Of a stretch of 64,000 bases of DNA, positions 35,593-43,829 are shown piece after piece (the first letter of the stretch is position 1; each line of letters opens with the position of its first letter). Where the stretch lies: the NCBI RefSeq assembly GCF_902506495.1, contig NZ_LR733264.1, forward strand, positions 1,353,312 to 1,417,311, given 5' to 3'. Under the pieces are notes generated by a model. That model saw nothing but the letters and a program-made list of their open reading frames with translations, made no database searches and had not been told where the DNA came from. The translations under genes were made by a program, and so were the position numbers. This DNA is from Pseudomonas sp. 8O (GTDB lineage Bacteria; Pseudomonadota; Gammaproteobacteria; Pseudomonadales; Pseudomonadaceae).

Positions 35593-37260
35593 CTATTTGA
35601 GCAGCAGGAACGTTAGCAGCAGGTTGAGCAGCAGCGACACTAGCGCCACGCTGCGCCACACCAGCAGCGGCTCGCGCTCCAGCAGCGGTCGCGGGCGGTT
35701 GTTCAGAGACTGACGTTCGCCACTTTCCAGGGCCAGCAGCCACTCCTCGGCGGTTTCGAAGCGCTGCGCTGGGGCGGCGGCTACCGCGCGGTTCAAGACC
35801 TCATCGAGCCAGGCCGGCAGATCCGGGCGGTAGCGGCTGGCCGGCACTGGCTGACCGAAGCGCGGGTGCTGAAAGGCCTCGACCTCGCCGTGGGGATAGT
35901 GGCCGGTGAGCAGGTGATAAAGCGTCACGCCCGCGGCGTAGAGGTCCTGCTGCGTACTGGGCGTGCTGCCTGCGAAGGCTTCGGGGGCAATATAGCTAGG
36001 CGTGCCGGGCAGGCTGTGGGCCTCGTCGCGAGTCAGACCGGGGCAGTACGCCAGGCCGAAGTCGAGCACGCGCAGTTCGCCGTCGTCGCCGAGCAGCAGG
36101 TTCTCGGGCTTGATGTCGCGGTGGATGATATTGCGCCTGTGCAACAGGCCGAGCGCCTTGATCAGGCGCGGCGCCAGGTCCTGCCAGTCGGCCAGGCTCA
36201 GCGGGCCATGCTGCTGCAGGCGTGCGGCCAGGGTCTGGCCGGCATATTCGCGCTGCACGTAATACAGATGCTGGCGCTGCGGTAGAGCATGCAACTCGGG
36301 GAAGTGGCGACCGGCGACGCGGCGCAGGAACCATTCCTCCTGCAGCAGCCCCGGGCCGGCCTGCTCCTCGCCGGCGCGGCTGGGCGGCAGGGTCTTGAGC
36401 AGCCAGGGCAGGTTGTCAGCATCGCGAACCCGGTATATCAGCGACTGGCGCGATTCGCCGAGCAGCCCTTCGACTCGCCAGCCCTCGAACTCCTGGCCAT
36501 CGCGCAGACGCGACGGCAGCCGCCAGTGCTCGAGCTGGGCCAGGGTGTCGGCTAGTGCCGCCTCGGGTAATTGCTCGACGTGCACCAGCAGGGCGCTGGC
36601 GTTGTCCTGGCTACCGGCGTGGTGCGCCTCGTCGACCAGTGCCAGGCAGATTGCTTCGGCGTCATCGTCTCGTTGCAGCAACTCGCAGATACGCTTGTCG
36701 CTGAGGCAGGCCCAGACGCCGTCGCTGACCAGCAGGAAGCGGTCGCCGGCCTGCAGCTCGCCGTCGCGATAGTCCACCACCAGGTGCTGATCCAGACCCA
36801 TGGCGCGCTTGAGTACGTGCTGCATGCCCGGCTGTTCCCAGACGTGGTCCTCGGTCAGGCGCAGCAGTCGGCCGTCGCGCCACAGGTAGGCGCGACTGTC
36901 ACCAATATGCGCCAGGGTGTAGCGACGGCCGCGCAGCACCAGGGCGGTGAGGGTGGTCAGCAGCGGTTGGCCGCCGCCGTTGGCTTGCAGCCAGCGGTTA
37001 TGTGCGATCAGCAGGCGATCCAGGCTGTGCTGCACCGGCCAGGTTTCGGGCGTGGAGTAGTAATCCAGCGCCAGTGCCTGCAGGGTCGCGCGCGCGGCCA
37101 GGCCGCCGTCGGCGCACTGGCTGACGCCATCGGCCAGACCCAGCAGATAGCCTTTGCTAGCGGCCAGGGCTGGCGCTGGGGTGACCACACGCAGGGCGTC
37201 CTGATTCTCGCTGCGCGGGCCGATGGCGCTGGTTTCGCCGATGCTCAGTTGCAGGGCCAT
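35593..37260 (-). CDS. PP2C-type phosphatase fused to a Ser/Thr protein kinase, membrane-anchored
   Basis: A 555-aa fusion. An N-terminal PP2C phosphatase domain (about 1-235) has LGLADGVSQCADGG-type metal site residues and HIGDSRAYLWRDGRL. A Hanks-type kinase domain (about 265-520) has NIIHRDIKPENLLLGDDGE and RVLDFGLAY. The C-terminal helix (SVALVSLLLNLLLTFLLLK) anchors it in the membrane. Start ATG 37260 by similarity. It lies between the nirB leader and the nitrate transporter gene nasA on the same strand, as in P. aeruginosa. A role in nitrogen control is suggested by position only. Confidence 0.9.
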   Translation of the reverse strand: MALQLSIGETSAIGPRSENQDALRVVTPAPALAASKGYLLGLADGVSQCADGGLAARATLQALALDYYSTPETWPVQHSLDRLLIAHNRWLQANGGGQPLLTTLTALVLRGRRYTLAHIGDSRAYLWRDGRLLRLTEDHVWEQPGMQHVLKRAMGLDQHLVVDYRDGELQAGDRFLLVSDGVWACLSDKRICELLQRDDDAEAICLALVDEAHHAGSQDNASALLVHVEQLPEAALADTLAQLEHWRLPSRLRDGQEFEGWRVEGLLGESRQSLIYRVRDADNLPWLLKTLPPSRAGEEQAGPGLLQEEWFLRRVAGRHFPELHALPQRQHLYYVQREYAGQTLAARLQQHGPLSLADWQDLAPRLIKALGLLHRRNIIHRDIKPENLLLGDDGELRVLDFGLAYCPGLTRDEAHSLPGTPSYIAPEAFAGSTPSTQQDLYAAGVTLYHLLTGHYPHGEVEAFQHPRFGQPVPASRYRPDLPAWLDEVLNRAVAAAPAQRFETAEEWLLALESGERQSLNNRPRPLLEREPLLVWRSVALVSLLLNLLLTFLLLK

Positions 37261-37286
37261 GATGCGGTTTCCGTAGATCTTTGGAC

Positions 37287-37349
37287 CGTAGGGTGCGCCG
37301 TGCGCACCTGGCTCGACGCAAATCACTGGTGCGCGCGGCGTACCCTACG
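37287..37349. repeat. Inverted pair of the GTAGGGTGCGC repeat family
   Basis: GTAGGGTGCGCCGTGCGCACC and, after about 20 bases, the complementary GGTGCGCGCGGCGTACCCTAC form a long imperfect hairpin between nasA and the kinase gene. Confidence 0.8.
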
Positions 37350-37376
37350 CAGTGTGGCGGATCGTCGAGAACCCGC

Positions 37377-38588
37377 TCACACCCGTGCGGCGGTCACCGC
37401 GGCGCTACCCCAGGTGGTGCGCCAGCGCTGCTTGACTCCGTGCAGGCCGATCCAGGCCAGCACACCGAGGCTGGCGAACAGCCAAAGGCCCAGCTGGTAG
37501 TCGCCTGTGTGCTGCTTGATGGTGCCCAGGCCGGCAGCGAGGAAGAAGCCACCGATGCCGCCAGCCATGCCGATCAGCCCAGTCATCACGCCGATTTCCC
37601 TGCGAAAACGCTGCGGTACCAGCTGAAACACCGCGCCATTGCCGGCACCAAGGCCAAGCATGGCGGCGACGAAAAAGGCCAGGGCGGCGGCCGCGCTGGG
37701 CAGGTTGAAGCCCACCACGGCGATGCACAACGAGGCGATGGTGTACATCATCAGCAGTGTACGAATGCCTCCGATGCGGTCGGCCAGAGCGCCGCCGAGC
37801 GGGCGCAGCAGGCTGCCGGCGAAGACGCAGGCGGCGGTGTAGTAACCGGCGGTCACCGGGCTCAGCCCGTACTGGTCGCTGAAGTAGCCGGGCAGGGCGC
37901 TGGCCAGGCCGATGAAACCGCCGAAGGTGACGCTGTAGAAGAACATGAACCACCAGCTATCACGGTCGCCGAGGGCCTTGAGGTAGTCGCCGACGGCCTT
38001 GGCTTTGGGTCGCTCCGGCGCGTTCTTGGCCAACAGGGCGAAGATCACCAAGGTCGCCAGCAGCGGGATCAGCGCCCAGCCGAACACGTTCTGCCAGCCG
38101 GACAGCGCGGCCAGGCCGGGGGCGAACAACGCCGCCAGCACGGTGCCGGAGTTACCAGCGCCGGCGATGCCCATGGCCTTGCCCTGGTGCTGCGGCGGGT
38201 ACCACTGCGAGGCCAGCGGCAGGGCGACGGCGAACGCCGCGCCGGCGAAGCCGAGGAACAGGCCGAGCAGCAGCGCCTGCTCGTAGCTGCCGATGCCGAT
38301 CTGCCAGGCGCAGAACAGCGCGACGATCACCACCACCTGGCCGAGCAGGCCGGCGGTCTTCGGCGACAGGCGGTCGGCGAGAAAGCCCATCAGCAGACGC
38401 AGCACGGCGCCGGCGAGAATCGGCGTGGCCACCATCAGGCCGCGTTGCTGGGCGTTGAGGTCGAGGTCGGTAGCGATCTGCACCGCCAGTGGGCCGAGCA
38501 GGTACCAGACCATGAAGCTCAGGTCGAAATAGAGGAAGGCGGCAAACAGGGTGGGGGCGTGGCCGGCTTTCCAGAAACTTGTATTCAT
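37377..38588 (-). CDS. nasA: NasA, MFS nitrate/nitrite transporter (NarK type)
   Basis: A 403-aa major facilitator with about 12 hydrophobic segments. Nitrate-signature-type glycine-rich motifs appear as GIAGAGNSGTVLAALF in helix 5 and GLGAGNGAVFQLVPQRF in helix 11, typical of NarK/NasA carriers. It imports nitrate for assimilation. It is transcribed from its own leader with a sigma-54 element, ANTAR hairpins and terminator, and reads toward the kinase gene. A second nitrate importer (ABC type) is encoded 3 kb away. Confidence 0.93.
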   Translation of the reverse strand: MNTSFWKAGHAPTLFAAFLYFDLSFMVWYLLGPLAVQIATDLDLNAQQRGLMVATPILAGAVLRLLMGFLADRLSPKTAGLLGQVVVIVALFCAWQIGIGSYEQALLLGLFLGFAGAAFAVALPLASQWYPPQHQGKAMGIAGAGNSGTVLAALFAPGLAALSGWQNVFGWALIPLLATLVIFALLAKNAPERPKAKAVGDYLKALGDRDSWWFMFFYSVTFGGFIGLASALPGYFSDQYGLSPVTAGYYTAACVFAGSLLRPLGGALADRIGGIRTLLMMYTIASLCIAVVGFNLPSAAAALAFFVAAMLGLGAGNGAVFQLVPQRFRREIGVMTGLIGMAGGIGGFFLAAGLGTIKQHTGDYQLGLWLFASLGVLAWIGLHGVKQRWRTTWGSAAVTAARV

Positions 38589-38784
38589 CGATCACCTCAT
38601 CAGCGAGAAGGAGCCCGGCCAGGCGCGGCGAACCGTGGTCGTGGACACGGCTACCGCGTCTGCCGGGAAGGCCGTGCACTTGTGGTGCAGAGCCCTGCGG
38701 CCGAAGCCACAGCAGGTTTGCGCGATTGCAGTGCAGGCTCGGATCGCGATGCCTGCGCCGGCCCCGGTCACTGGGGCGAACACG

Positions 38785-38834
38785 AAAAAAAACGCCGCTT
38801 CACCACAGGCCATGAAGGCGAGGTGAGGCGACGT
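38785..38834 (-). terminator. Leader terminator upstream of nasA
   Basis: On the minus strand ACGTCGCCTCACC pairs with GGTGAAGCGGCGT (one mismatch, one G-T), followed by a run of eight T. The 5' arm overlaps the second ANTAR hairpin, so the two structures exclude each other. Confidence 0.87.
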
Positions 38835-38868
38835 CTTTGTCGTGAGGGAGGTGGCCGCCGTTGGCTAC
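38829..38868 (-). promoter_or_regulatory. ANTAR-type two-hairpin antitermination element of nasA
   Basis: On the minus strand P1 is GCC-AACGGC-GGC (38865-38854, extendable with one mismatch) and P2 is CGAC-AAAGAC-GTCG (38842-38829). Both hexaloops have A at position 1 and G at position 4. P2 shares bases with the terminator arm, giving a clear switch between antitermination and termination. Confidence 0.8.
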
Positions 38869-38883
38869 CTGGTGCAAGGGAAT

Positions 38884-38901
38884 AAGCAAGAGCCGAGCCA
38901 A
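38884..38901 (-). promoter_or_regulatory. Sigma-54 promoter of nasA
   Basis: The minus strand reads TTGGCTCGGCTCTTGCTTA with GG and GC 10 bases apart (plus 38898-38899 and 38886-38887). The ANTAR hairpins begin within about 10-20 nt of the predicted start. GCGC/GGTGC half-site-like sequence lies upstream. Confidence 0.78.
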
Positions 38902-38980
38902 CCGAGCGGAGGCCCTGGGATCACGCGCTACGCACCTTCAGTACGCGCAGTGCTGCCGTAAAACGAGGCGCTTGCGTCGT

Positions 38981-39151
38981 CTATGCCCCCGAATGGGGCG
39001 ATCGCTGCGTGCTGAGAGTGGCGTGAGATTGGACGCTGGAAAGTTGGGCAACGCTGGTTGCGTGAGTGGGTAGCGGCGCGGTCAACAGGGCGAGTGCCAG
39101 CAGATTGCTCAGCAGCCCCGCCTGACGGGCACGGCGGTAGGTGTCGGTCAT
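38981..39151 (-). CDS. Possible small secreted protein upstream of the nasA promoter
   Basis: A 56-aa open frame starting ATG at 39151 after a purine-rich GGGGGATCGAGG. The N-terminus is basic then hydrophobic (MTDTYRRARQAGLLSNLLAL and ALLTAPLPTHATS), like a signal peptide, followed by about 25 polar residues. I do not recognise it. It overlaps no other gene and lies between the thioesterase gene and the nasA promoter on the same strand. It could be a genuine small protein or a decayed gene. Confidence 0.45.
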   Translation of the reverse strand: MTDTYRRARQAGLLSNLLALALLTAPLPTHATSVAQLSSVQSHATLSTQRSPHSGA

Positions 39152-39288
39152 CCTCGATCCCCCCTTTTTTTCTGTTCTGACCTAGGCGTAGCAGACGAAT
39201 GACAATGTGTCACGTTATTAGCAGCAATAACTGTGCAAGTTTGCAGACGCCTGTTCGCCCGGAGCCCTGAAGCATTGCAATCGCTGAC

Positions 39289-39732
39289 TCAGTCGAGCCG
39301 ATTGACCTTGGGGAACTTGGCGCTGAAGGATTCCGGCATGGGCACTACCTTCGACTGACGATAATCGAAGAACACGAAGCCGGACTTGGCCATGGCCACC
39401 AGGGTGCCGTCGGCCGGACGGATGATGCGGAAGGTGATGTCACCGCCATATCGGTTGAAATCCATCACGCCGACTTCGAACAGCAATTGGTCGCGCGCAT
39501 GAGCTTCTGCGCGGTAGGTGGTGGCCAGGTCGGTGACGATGATTCCAGTGCCTTTGCCGTCGGTTTCGCGAATGCCGAACTCGAAGAGGAAGCGGGCGCG
39601 CGCCTCGGAAATCATCGAGATCATCGAGTCATTGCCCAGATGGTTGGCACCGTTGATGTCGGTAACGCGCACGGTCAGGTGAGTGCTGTAGCAGTACTGG
39701 TCTTCGGGAAAATCGAGGGTCAGGCGTGCCAT
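39289..39732 (-). CDS. Hot-dog fold acyl-CoA thioesterase
   Basis: A 147-aa protein of the 4-hydroxybenzoyl-CoA thioesterase type. THLTVRVTDINGANHLGND corresponds to the family's active-site helix region (normally D-x-x-x-H-x-N), here with NGANHLGND, and SKVVPMPESF ends the fold. It would hydrolyse an acyl-CoA in the cytosol. It does not obviously belong to the nitrate genes around it. ATG 39732, with weak upstream purines. Confidence 0.8.
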   Translation of the reverse strand: MARLTLDFPEDQYCYSTHLTVRVTDINGANHLGNDSMISMISEARARFLFEFGIRETDGKGTGIIVTDLATTYRAEAHARDQLLFEVGVMDFNRYGGDITFRIIRPADGTLVAMAKSGFVFFDYRQSKVVPMPESFSAKFPKVNRLD

Positions 39733-39780
39733 GGTCGAGCCTTCGTCTTGGAGGGCGGCGATTGTAAACCGCCGCGTTCC

Positions 39781-40470
39781 TCAGCGGTGCAGGCTGTTGA
39801 GGTGATAGAACGTGACGCGACCACCTTCGCTATCCGGTCCGGAATTGTCCTGGATATAGGCGCCCGCCTTGAAGTACAGGTACTGCTTGCTCCAGCTGCT
39901 GCTCAACTGGCGGTAGAGCGAGCCATTGTCGCCATCGGTGCTGGCCACGCTGATGCCGATGCGTCCGCTGGGCGTGACGCGCAGGTCGTAGCCGAAGCGC
40001 TCGCCAAGCTGGATGTTCTCGGCCAGCAGGATGTTTTGCACGTCGCTGTCGCCTGGGCGAGCGCGCAGCAGCAGCTCCACCCGGCCAACGCCACGTCGAT
40101 AGTGATATTGCAGCTTGAGCAGCGGATCGTTCTGGCTGCCCGGCACGTCGGTACTGTGGATCTGGCCGATTACCACCTTGTTGCGACTGGGCACTTGGTC
40201 GACCTGCAGCACGGCACTGAGATAGCTGTCCGAACTGGCGTGGAGCCAGTTGTCGAGTCTGCCGTCGTGCTGGGTTTCGCGTAGCTCACTGCGTGGATAG
40301 CGGGCATCGGCAGTGGTCGAGCCGGTGACTGGCACCCAGAAGGTCACGCTGCCGTCGGTATTGCGTCGAAAGTACCGACTCGCATAGCCGTTATTCAGCC
40401 GTTCGGTGGTGATGGTGGTCGGCGCCGGTTCGGTGGGAATTGACAGATTCCAGGTGGTTAGGTCGAGCAC
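39781..40470 (-). CDS. Polysaccharide lyase family 7 (alginate lyase-like) protein
   Basis: About 229 aa. The three PL7 active-site motifs are present: YPRSELRE, GQIHS and YLYFKAGAYIQD. PL7 enzymes cleave alginate by beta-elimination. No signal peptide is seen, so the enzyme is probably cytoplasmic or exported otherwise. The start is set at GTG 40470 (protein VLDLTTWNLSIP) from the family N-terminus; TTG 40515 would add 15 residues. In P. aeruginosa a PL7 gene also sits beside the nitrate transporter gene, so the position is conserved although the link is unexplained. Confidence 0.88.
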   Translation of the reverse strand: MLDLTTWNLSIPTEPAPTTITTERLNNGYASRYFRRNTDGSVTFWVPVTGSTTADARYPRSELRETQHDGRLDNWLHASSDSYLSAVLQVDQVPSRNKVVIGQIHSTDVPGSQNDPLLKLQYHYRRGVGRVELLLRARPGDSDVQNILLAENIQLGERFGYDLRVTPSGRIGISVASTDGDNGSLYRQLSSSWSKQYLYFKAGAYIQDNSGPDSEGGRVTFYHLNSLHR

Positions 40471-40565
40471 GGGGTTCTCTGCTTGTCGGTTGAGGGCCCT
40501 TGTTCGTCCCTGCAACGGGCCAGAGGTTCAACCGCCCCAGCCCTTGAGCCAGAGCGGTTTGATTC

Positions 40566-41357
40566 TCAGGCGGCCGGGCGTTGCTGGCGCTGGTATAGAA
40601 ACTCCAGCACGGCGGTACGGTAGGCGTGGTACTGCTGGTCGTTGGCCAGCGCCAGACGATCACGCGGGCGCGGCAGGTCGACGGCGAGGATTTCGCCGAC
40701 GGTGGCCGCCGGGCCGTTGGTCATCATCACGATGCGATCGGACAGCAGCACGGCCTCGTCGACGTCATGGGTGACCATCACCACGGTGCTCTGGGTCTGC
40801 CCGACGATGCGCAGCAGCTCGTCCTGCAGGTGCGCGCGGGTCAGGGCATCGAGGGCGCCGAACGGCTCGTCCATCAGCAGCACCTTGGGCTCCATGGCCA
40901 GGGCGCGGGCGATGCCGACGCGCTGCTTCATGCCGCCGGAGATCTCGTTGGGGTGTTTGTGCATGGCATGGCTGAGGCCGACCATGTTCAGCGCCTGCTC
41001 GGTGCGGGCCTTGAGCTGGGCCTTGCTTTCGCGCGCACCGAAAACTTTCTCAACGGCCAGGTGGACGTTGCCGAAGCAGGTCATCCAGGGCAGCAGACTG
41101 TGGTTCTGGAACACCACGGCACGCTCCGGGCCAGGGCCGTCGATCTCGCGGCCGTTGCAGATCAGCCCGCCTTCGTTGGCGTCGAGCAAACCGGCGATCA
41201 GGTTGAGCACGGTGGATTTGCCGCAGCCGGAGTGGCCGATCAGTGCCACGAACTCGCCGCGGGCGATGCTCAGGTTGACGTCTGCCAGTGCCTGGAAGCG
41301 GCCTTTCTTGGTGTCGAAGTGCTTGCTGACAGCGGTCAGCTCCACGAATTTGTCCAT
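40566..41357 (-). CDS. nrtD: Nitrate ABC transporter ATP-binding protein (NrtD/SsuB-like)
   Basis: A 263-aa ABC ATPase. It has Walker A GHSGCGKST, the signature EISGGMKQRVGIARALAME, Walker B KVLLMDEPFGALD and the switch histidine in VVMVTHDVDEA. It is the third gene of the minus-strand transporter set after the binding protein and permease, separated from the permease by a 180-bp spacer with a repeat. It powers nitrate or related anion uptake. Other NitT/TauT-family substrates are possible, but the leader structure of the operon points to nitrate. Confidence 0.9.
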   Translation of the reverse strand: MDKFVELTAVSKHFDTKKGRFQALADVNLSIARGEFVALIGHSGCGKSTVLNLIAGLLDANEGGLICNGREIDGPGPERAVVFQNHSLLPWMTCFGNVHLAVEKVFGARESKAQLKARTEQALNMVGLSHAMHKHPNEISGGMKQRVGIARALAMEPKVLLMDEPFGALDALTRAHLQDELLRIVGQTQSTVVMVTHDVDEAVLLSDRIVMMTNGPAATVGEILAVDLPRPRDRLALANDQQYHAYRTAVLEFLYQRQQRPAA

Positions 41358-41458
41358 CGGAGTTCTCCCGTTCTGGCGCAGTGCCCCGGATTAAATCAGA
41401 GACACTTTCATTTAAAACAAAGACTTGGCGTCTATTGTTGAATTAACTTGTAGGTTGC

Positions 41459-41516
41459 GTAGCCGGATGCAATCCGGGGAAACGGAGATCGCGTTCCCGG
41501 ATTGCATCCGGGCTAC
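41459..41516. repeat. Inverted pair of the GTAGCCCGGATGCAATCCGGG repeat
   Basis: Left arm GTAGCCGGATGCAATCCGGG (41459-41478) and right arm CCCGGATTGCATCCGGGCTAC (41496-41516) form a hairpin in the transcript between permease and ATPase genes. It is the same family as 18211-18272. Confidence 0.85.
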
Positions 41517-41537
41517 GAGTTGGCCGAACGTGCCTCT

Positions 41538-42389
41538 TCAGCTTGCGTAGTCAAAGCGTTTAGCGATCAACAGCAGCATCTGCTCCAGCGCCAGGCCCAC
41601 CAGGCCGACGATGATGATGGCGATGAGAATGTGCTCGACGTTGAGGTTGTTCCACTCGTCCCACACCCAGAAGCCCAGGCCGATGCCGCCGGTGAGCATC
41701 TCCGCAGCAACGATCACCAACCAGGCCACGCCAATGGCAAGGCGGATGCCGGTCATCAGATGCGGCAGCACGGCGGGGAAAAGGATGCGCGTCAGCACCT
41801 TGAATTCCGACAGCTTGAGCACGCGGGCAACGTTCAGGTAGTCCTGTGGCACGCTGGCCACACCGGCGGCGGTATTGAGGATGATCGGCCAGATCGAGCT
41901 GATGAAAATCACCCAGATCGACGCCGGGCCGGCGGCCTCGAACACCAGCAGGCCAATCGGCAGCCAGGCCAGCGGTGATACCGGGCGCAGCAGGCTGATG
42001 ATCGGCGCCAGCATGCCGGCGAGAAAGGCGAAACGGCCGATGGCGAACCCCAGGGGAATGCCTACCAGCGCGGCCAGGCCGAAGCCGACTCCGACGCGGC
42101 CGAGTGAGTTGAGGATGTTCCAGCCGATGCCCATGTCGTTGGGGCCGTTGTCGTAGAAAGGGTCGGCGAACAGCACCAGGGCGGCCTGCCAGGTACTCAA
42201 GGGGCCTGGAAGGCCTTCGCTGTACTGCGCCAGCAGCGACCAGAAGCCGATGAAGGCAATGATCCCCAGCAGCGGGGCTATGCCGGCCTTGAGCAGGCTG
42301 CCCAGTGCGGCGGCGCTGGGCTGCAAGGCCTTTGCAGACAGACGAGGTTTGGCGATTGGCGGAAGCGGTGTTTTCAGGGGCGCATTCAT
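41538..42389 (-). CDS. nrtB: Nitrate ABC transporter permease (NrtB-like)
   Basis: A 283-aa binding-protein-dependent permease with about six helices. The cytoplasmic EAA-like loop lies around NVARVLKLSEFKVLTRILFP. ATG 42389 is preferred to GTG 42395, which overlaps the purine-rich GGAGG ribosome site. It follows nrtA by 12 bases and belongs to the NitT/TauT permease family (LRPVSPLAWLPIGLLVFEAAG). Confidence 0.9.
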   Translation of the reverse strand: MNAPLKTPLPPIAKPRLSAKALQPSAAALGSLLKAGIAPLLGIIAFIGFWSLLAQYSEGLPGPLSTWQAALVLFADPFYDNGPNDMGIGWNILNSLGRVGVGFGLAALVGIPLGFAIGRFAFLAGMLAPIISLLRPVSPLAWLPIGLLVFEAAGPASIWVIFISSIWPIILNTAAGVASVPQDYLNVARVLKLSEFKVLTRILFPAVLPHLMTGIRLAIGVAWLVIVAAEMLTGGIGLGFWVWDEWNNLNVEHILIAIIIVGLVGLALEQMLLLIAKRFDYAS

Positions 42390-42401
42390 GGTCACCTCCA
42401 G

Positions 42402-43685
42402 TCAGGCTTTGATGGCGAAGGAGTCGGCGTAGGCAGCCGGATTGCTGCCGTCCCAGACCACGCCGTCGATCAACGTGCTGCTGCGCAGCGGGCTGCTCGG
42501 CACCGCCAGCTTGAGGGCGCCAGCGGCCTCGGCGTAGAGCGCGGTCTGGTTGATCTGCGCGGCCACGGCCGCGTAATCCGGCGCGTCCTTGAGCAGACCC
42601 CAGCGCTTGAACTGGGTGAGAAACCACATGCCATCGGAGTGATAGGGAAAGTTGACACTGCCGTCTTTGCAGAAGGCCATGGCGTGTTCGTCCTTCCAGC
42701 TGTTGCCGAGGCCGTCCTCGTACTGAGCGAGAAAGCGCGGCTCGATCACCTGCACCGGCGCGTTGACGTAGGCCTTGCCGGAAATCAGCTTGGCGGTGCT
42801 CTTGCGGTTCTCCTCGCTGGCCTCGATGAAGCGGCTGGCATCGAGAATAGCCATGATCAGTGCGCGGGCGGCATTGGGATACTGCTCGATGAAGGCGCGG
42901 GTGGTGCCGAGCACCTTCTCCGGGTGATCCGGCCAGATCTGCTGCGTGGTGGTGGCGGTGAAGCCGATCTTGTCGAAGATCGCCCGCGCGCCCCAGGGTT
43001 CACCGACGCAGAAGCCGTCCATGTTGCCGACGCGCATGTTGGCGACCATCTGCGGCGGCGGCACGACGATGGTCTTCACGTCGCTCATGGGGTTGATGCC
43101 CAGGCTGCCGAGCCAATAGTACAGCCACATGGCGTGGGTACCGGTGGGGAAGGTCTGGGCGAAGGTCAGCGGCGTACCGCCTTTCTTCACGTGCTCGGCC
43201 AGTTGCGCGCCGTTGCTAACGCCAGCCTCGCGCAGTTGCTTGGACAGAGTGATGCCCTGGCCATTCTGGTTCAGCCCCATCAGCACCGCCATGTCCCGCT
43301 GTGGTCCCGCCAAACCGAGCTGAGCGCCGTACATCATGCCGTAGAGCACATGGGCGGCATCCAGTTCGCCGGTGTTGAGCTTGTCGCGCACGCCGGCCCA
43401 GGAGGCTTCCTTGCTTGGCGTGATGGTCAGCCCGTACTTCTCGCCGAAACCCTGAGTGGCGGCGACCACCACGGAGGCGCAATCGGTCAGGGGAATGAAG
43501 CCGACGGTCAGCGCGGACTTCTCCGGCGCATCGGAGCCGGCCGCCCAGGCCGCGCTGCGCAGCGAAGCCGGCGCTGACAGGCCGAGTGCGGCGATGCCAC
43601 TCACGGCACCGGCCAGGGCGATGGATTGCTTGAGAAAGTGACGGCGGCTGGTGGTCAGGGGCTTGTTCGAATCACGATCGGTCAT
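42402..43685 (-). CDS. nrtA: Nitrate-binding protein of the ABC transporter (NrtA-like), Tat-exported
   Basis: A 427-aa solute-binding protein. The N-terminus has a twin-arginine signal (TTSRRHFLKQSIALAGAV), followed by a CmpA/NrtA-type domain with VGFIPLTDCASVVVAATQGF, TFPTGTHAMWLYYWLGSLGI and VGEPWGARAIFDKIGF. It captures nitrate in the periplasm. ATG 43685 is placed so that the Tat signal is N-terminal; the longer frame runs into the leader hairpins. NasS, a cytoplasmic relative that senses nitrate, lacks such a signal, so this is the transporter subunit. It is preceded by a sigma-54/ANTAR leader. Confidence 0.92.
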   Translation of the reverse strand: MTDRDSNKPLTTSRRHFLKQSIALAGAVSGIAALGLSAPASLRSAAWAAGSDAPEKSALTVGFIPLTDCASVVVAATQGFGEKYGLTITPSKEASWAGVRDKLNTGELDAAHVLYGMMYGAQLGLAGPQRDMAVLMGLNQNGQGITLSKQLREAGVSNGAQLAEHVKKGGTPLTFAQTFPTGTHAMWLYYWLGSLGINPMSDVKTIVVPPPQMVANMRVGNMDGFCVGEPWGARAIFDKIGFTATTTQQIWPDHPEKVLGTTRAFIEQYPNAARALIMAILDASRFIEASEENRKSTAKLISGKAYVNAPVQVIEPRFLAQYEDGLGNSWKDEHAMAFCKDGSVNFPYHSDGMWFLTQFKRWGLLKDAPDYAAVAAQINQTALYAEAAGALKLAVPSSPLRSSTLIDGVVWDGSNPAAYADSFAIKA

Positions 43686-43710
43686 GGGTCTAGTCCTTGT
43701 CAGGCGCATA

Positions 43711-43771
43711 AACAAAAACGGCGTACGCCAGGCCACCTCCATGAAATGAAGATGACCTGACGGACGCCGTT
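43711..43771 (-). terminator. Leader terminator upstream of nrtA
   Basis: On the minus strand AACGGCGT pairs with ACGCCGTT across a ~40-nt partly paired middle (GTCAGGTC with GGCCTGGC), followed by TTTTGTTT. The 5' arm lies within the loop and 3' arm of ANTAR hairpin P2, so the two structures are mutually exclusive. Confidence 0.85.
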
Positions 43772-43802
43772 GTCCGTGATCCTCGGCCCGCCGCCGTTGG
43801 CG
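43760..43802 (-). promoter_or_regulatory. ANTAR-type two-hairpin antitermination element of nrtA
   Basis: On the minus strand P1 is CGCC-AACGGC-GGCG (43802-43789) and P2 is ACGGAC-AACGGC-GTCCGT (43777-43760). Both hexaloops are identical, with A at 1 and G at 4. This is the cleanest of the three elements in the window. Confidence 0.85.
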
Positions 43803-43829
43803 TGCTACGCAGGATGGTTGACAGGGACT

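Noticed and set aside
35375..35743. 122-aa minus-strand frame rich in Ala/Arg/Lys over the nirB leader
   Set aside because: It overlaps the kinase 3' end, the sigma-54 promoter, the ANTAR hairpins and the terminator; low-complexity translation of structured leader DNA.
37281..38885. 534-aa plus-strand frame opposite nasA
   Set aside because: Antisense shadow of the nasA coding frame with biased Gly/Ala/Gln/Glu composition and no domain.
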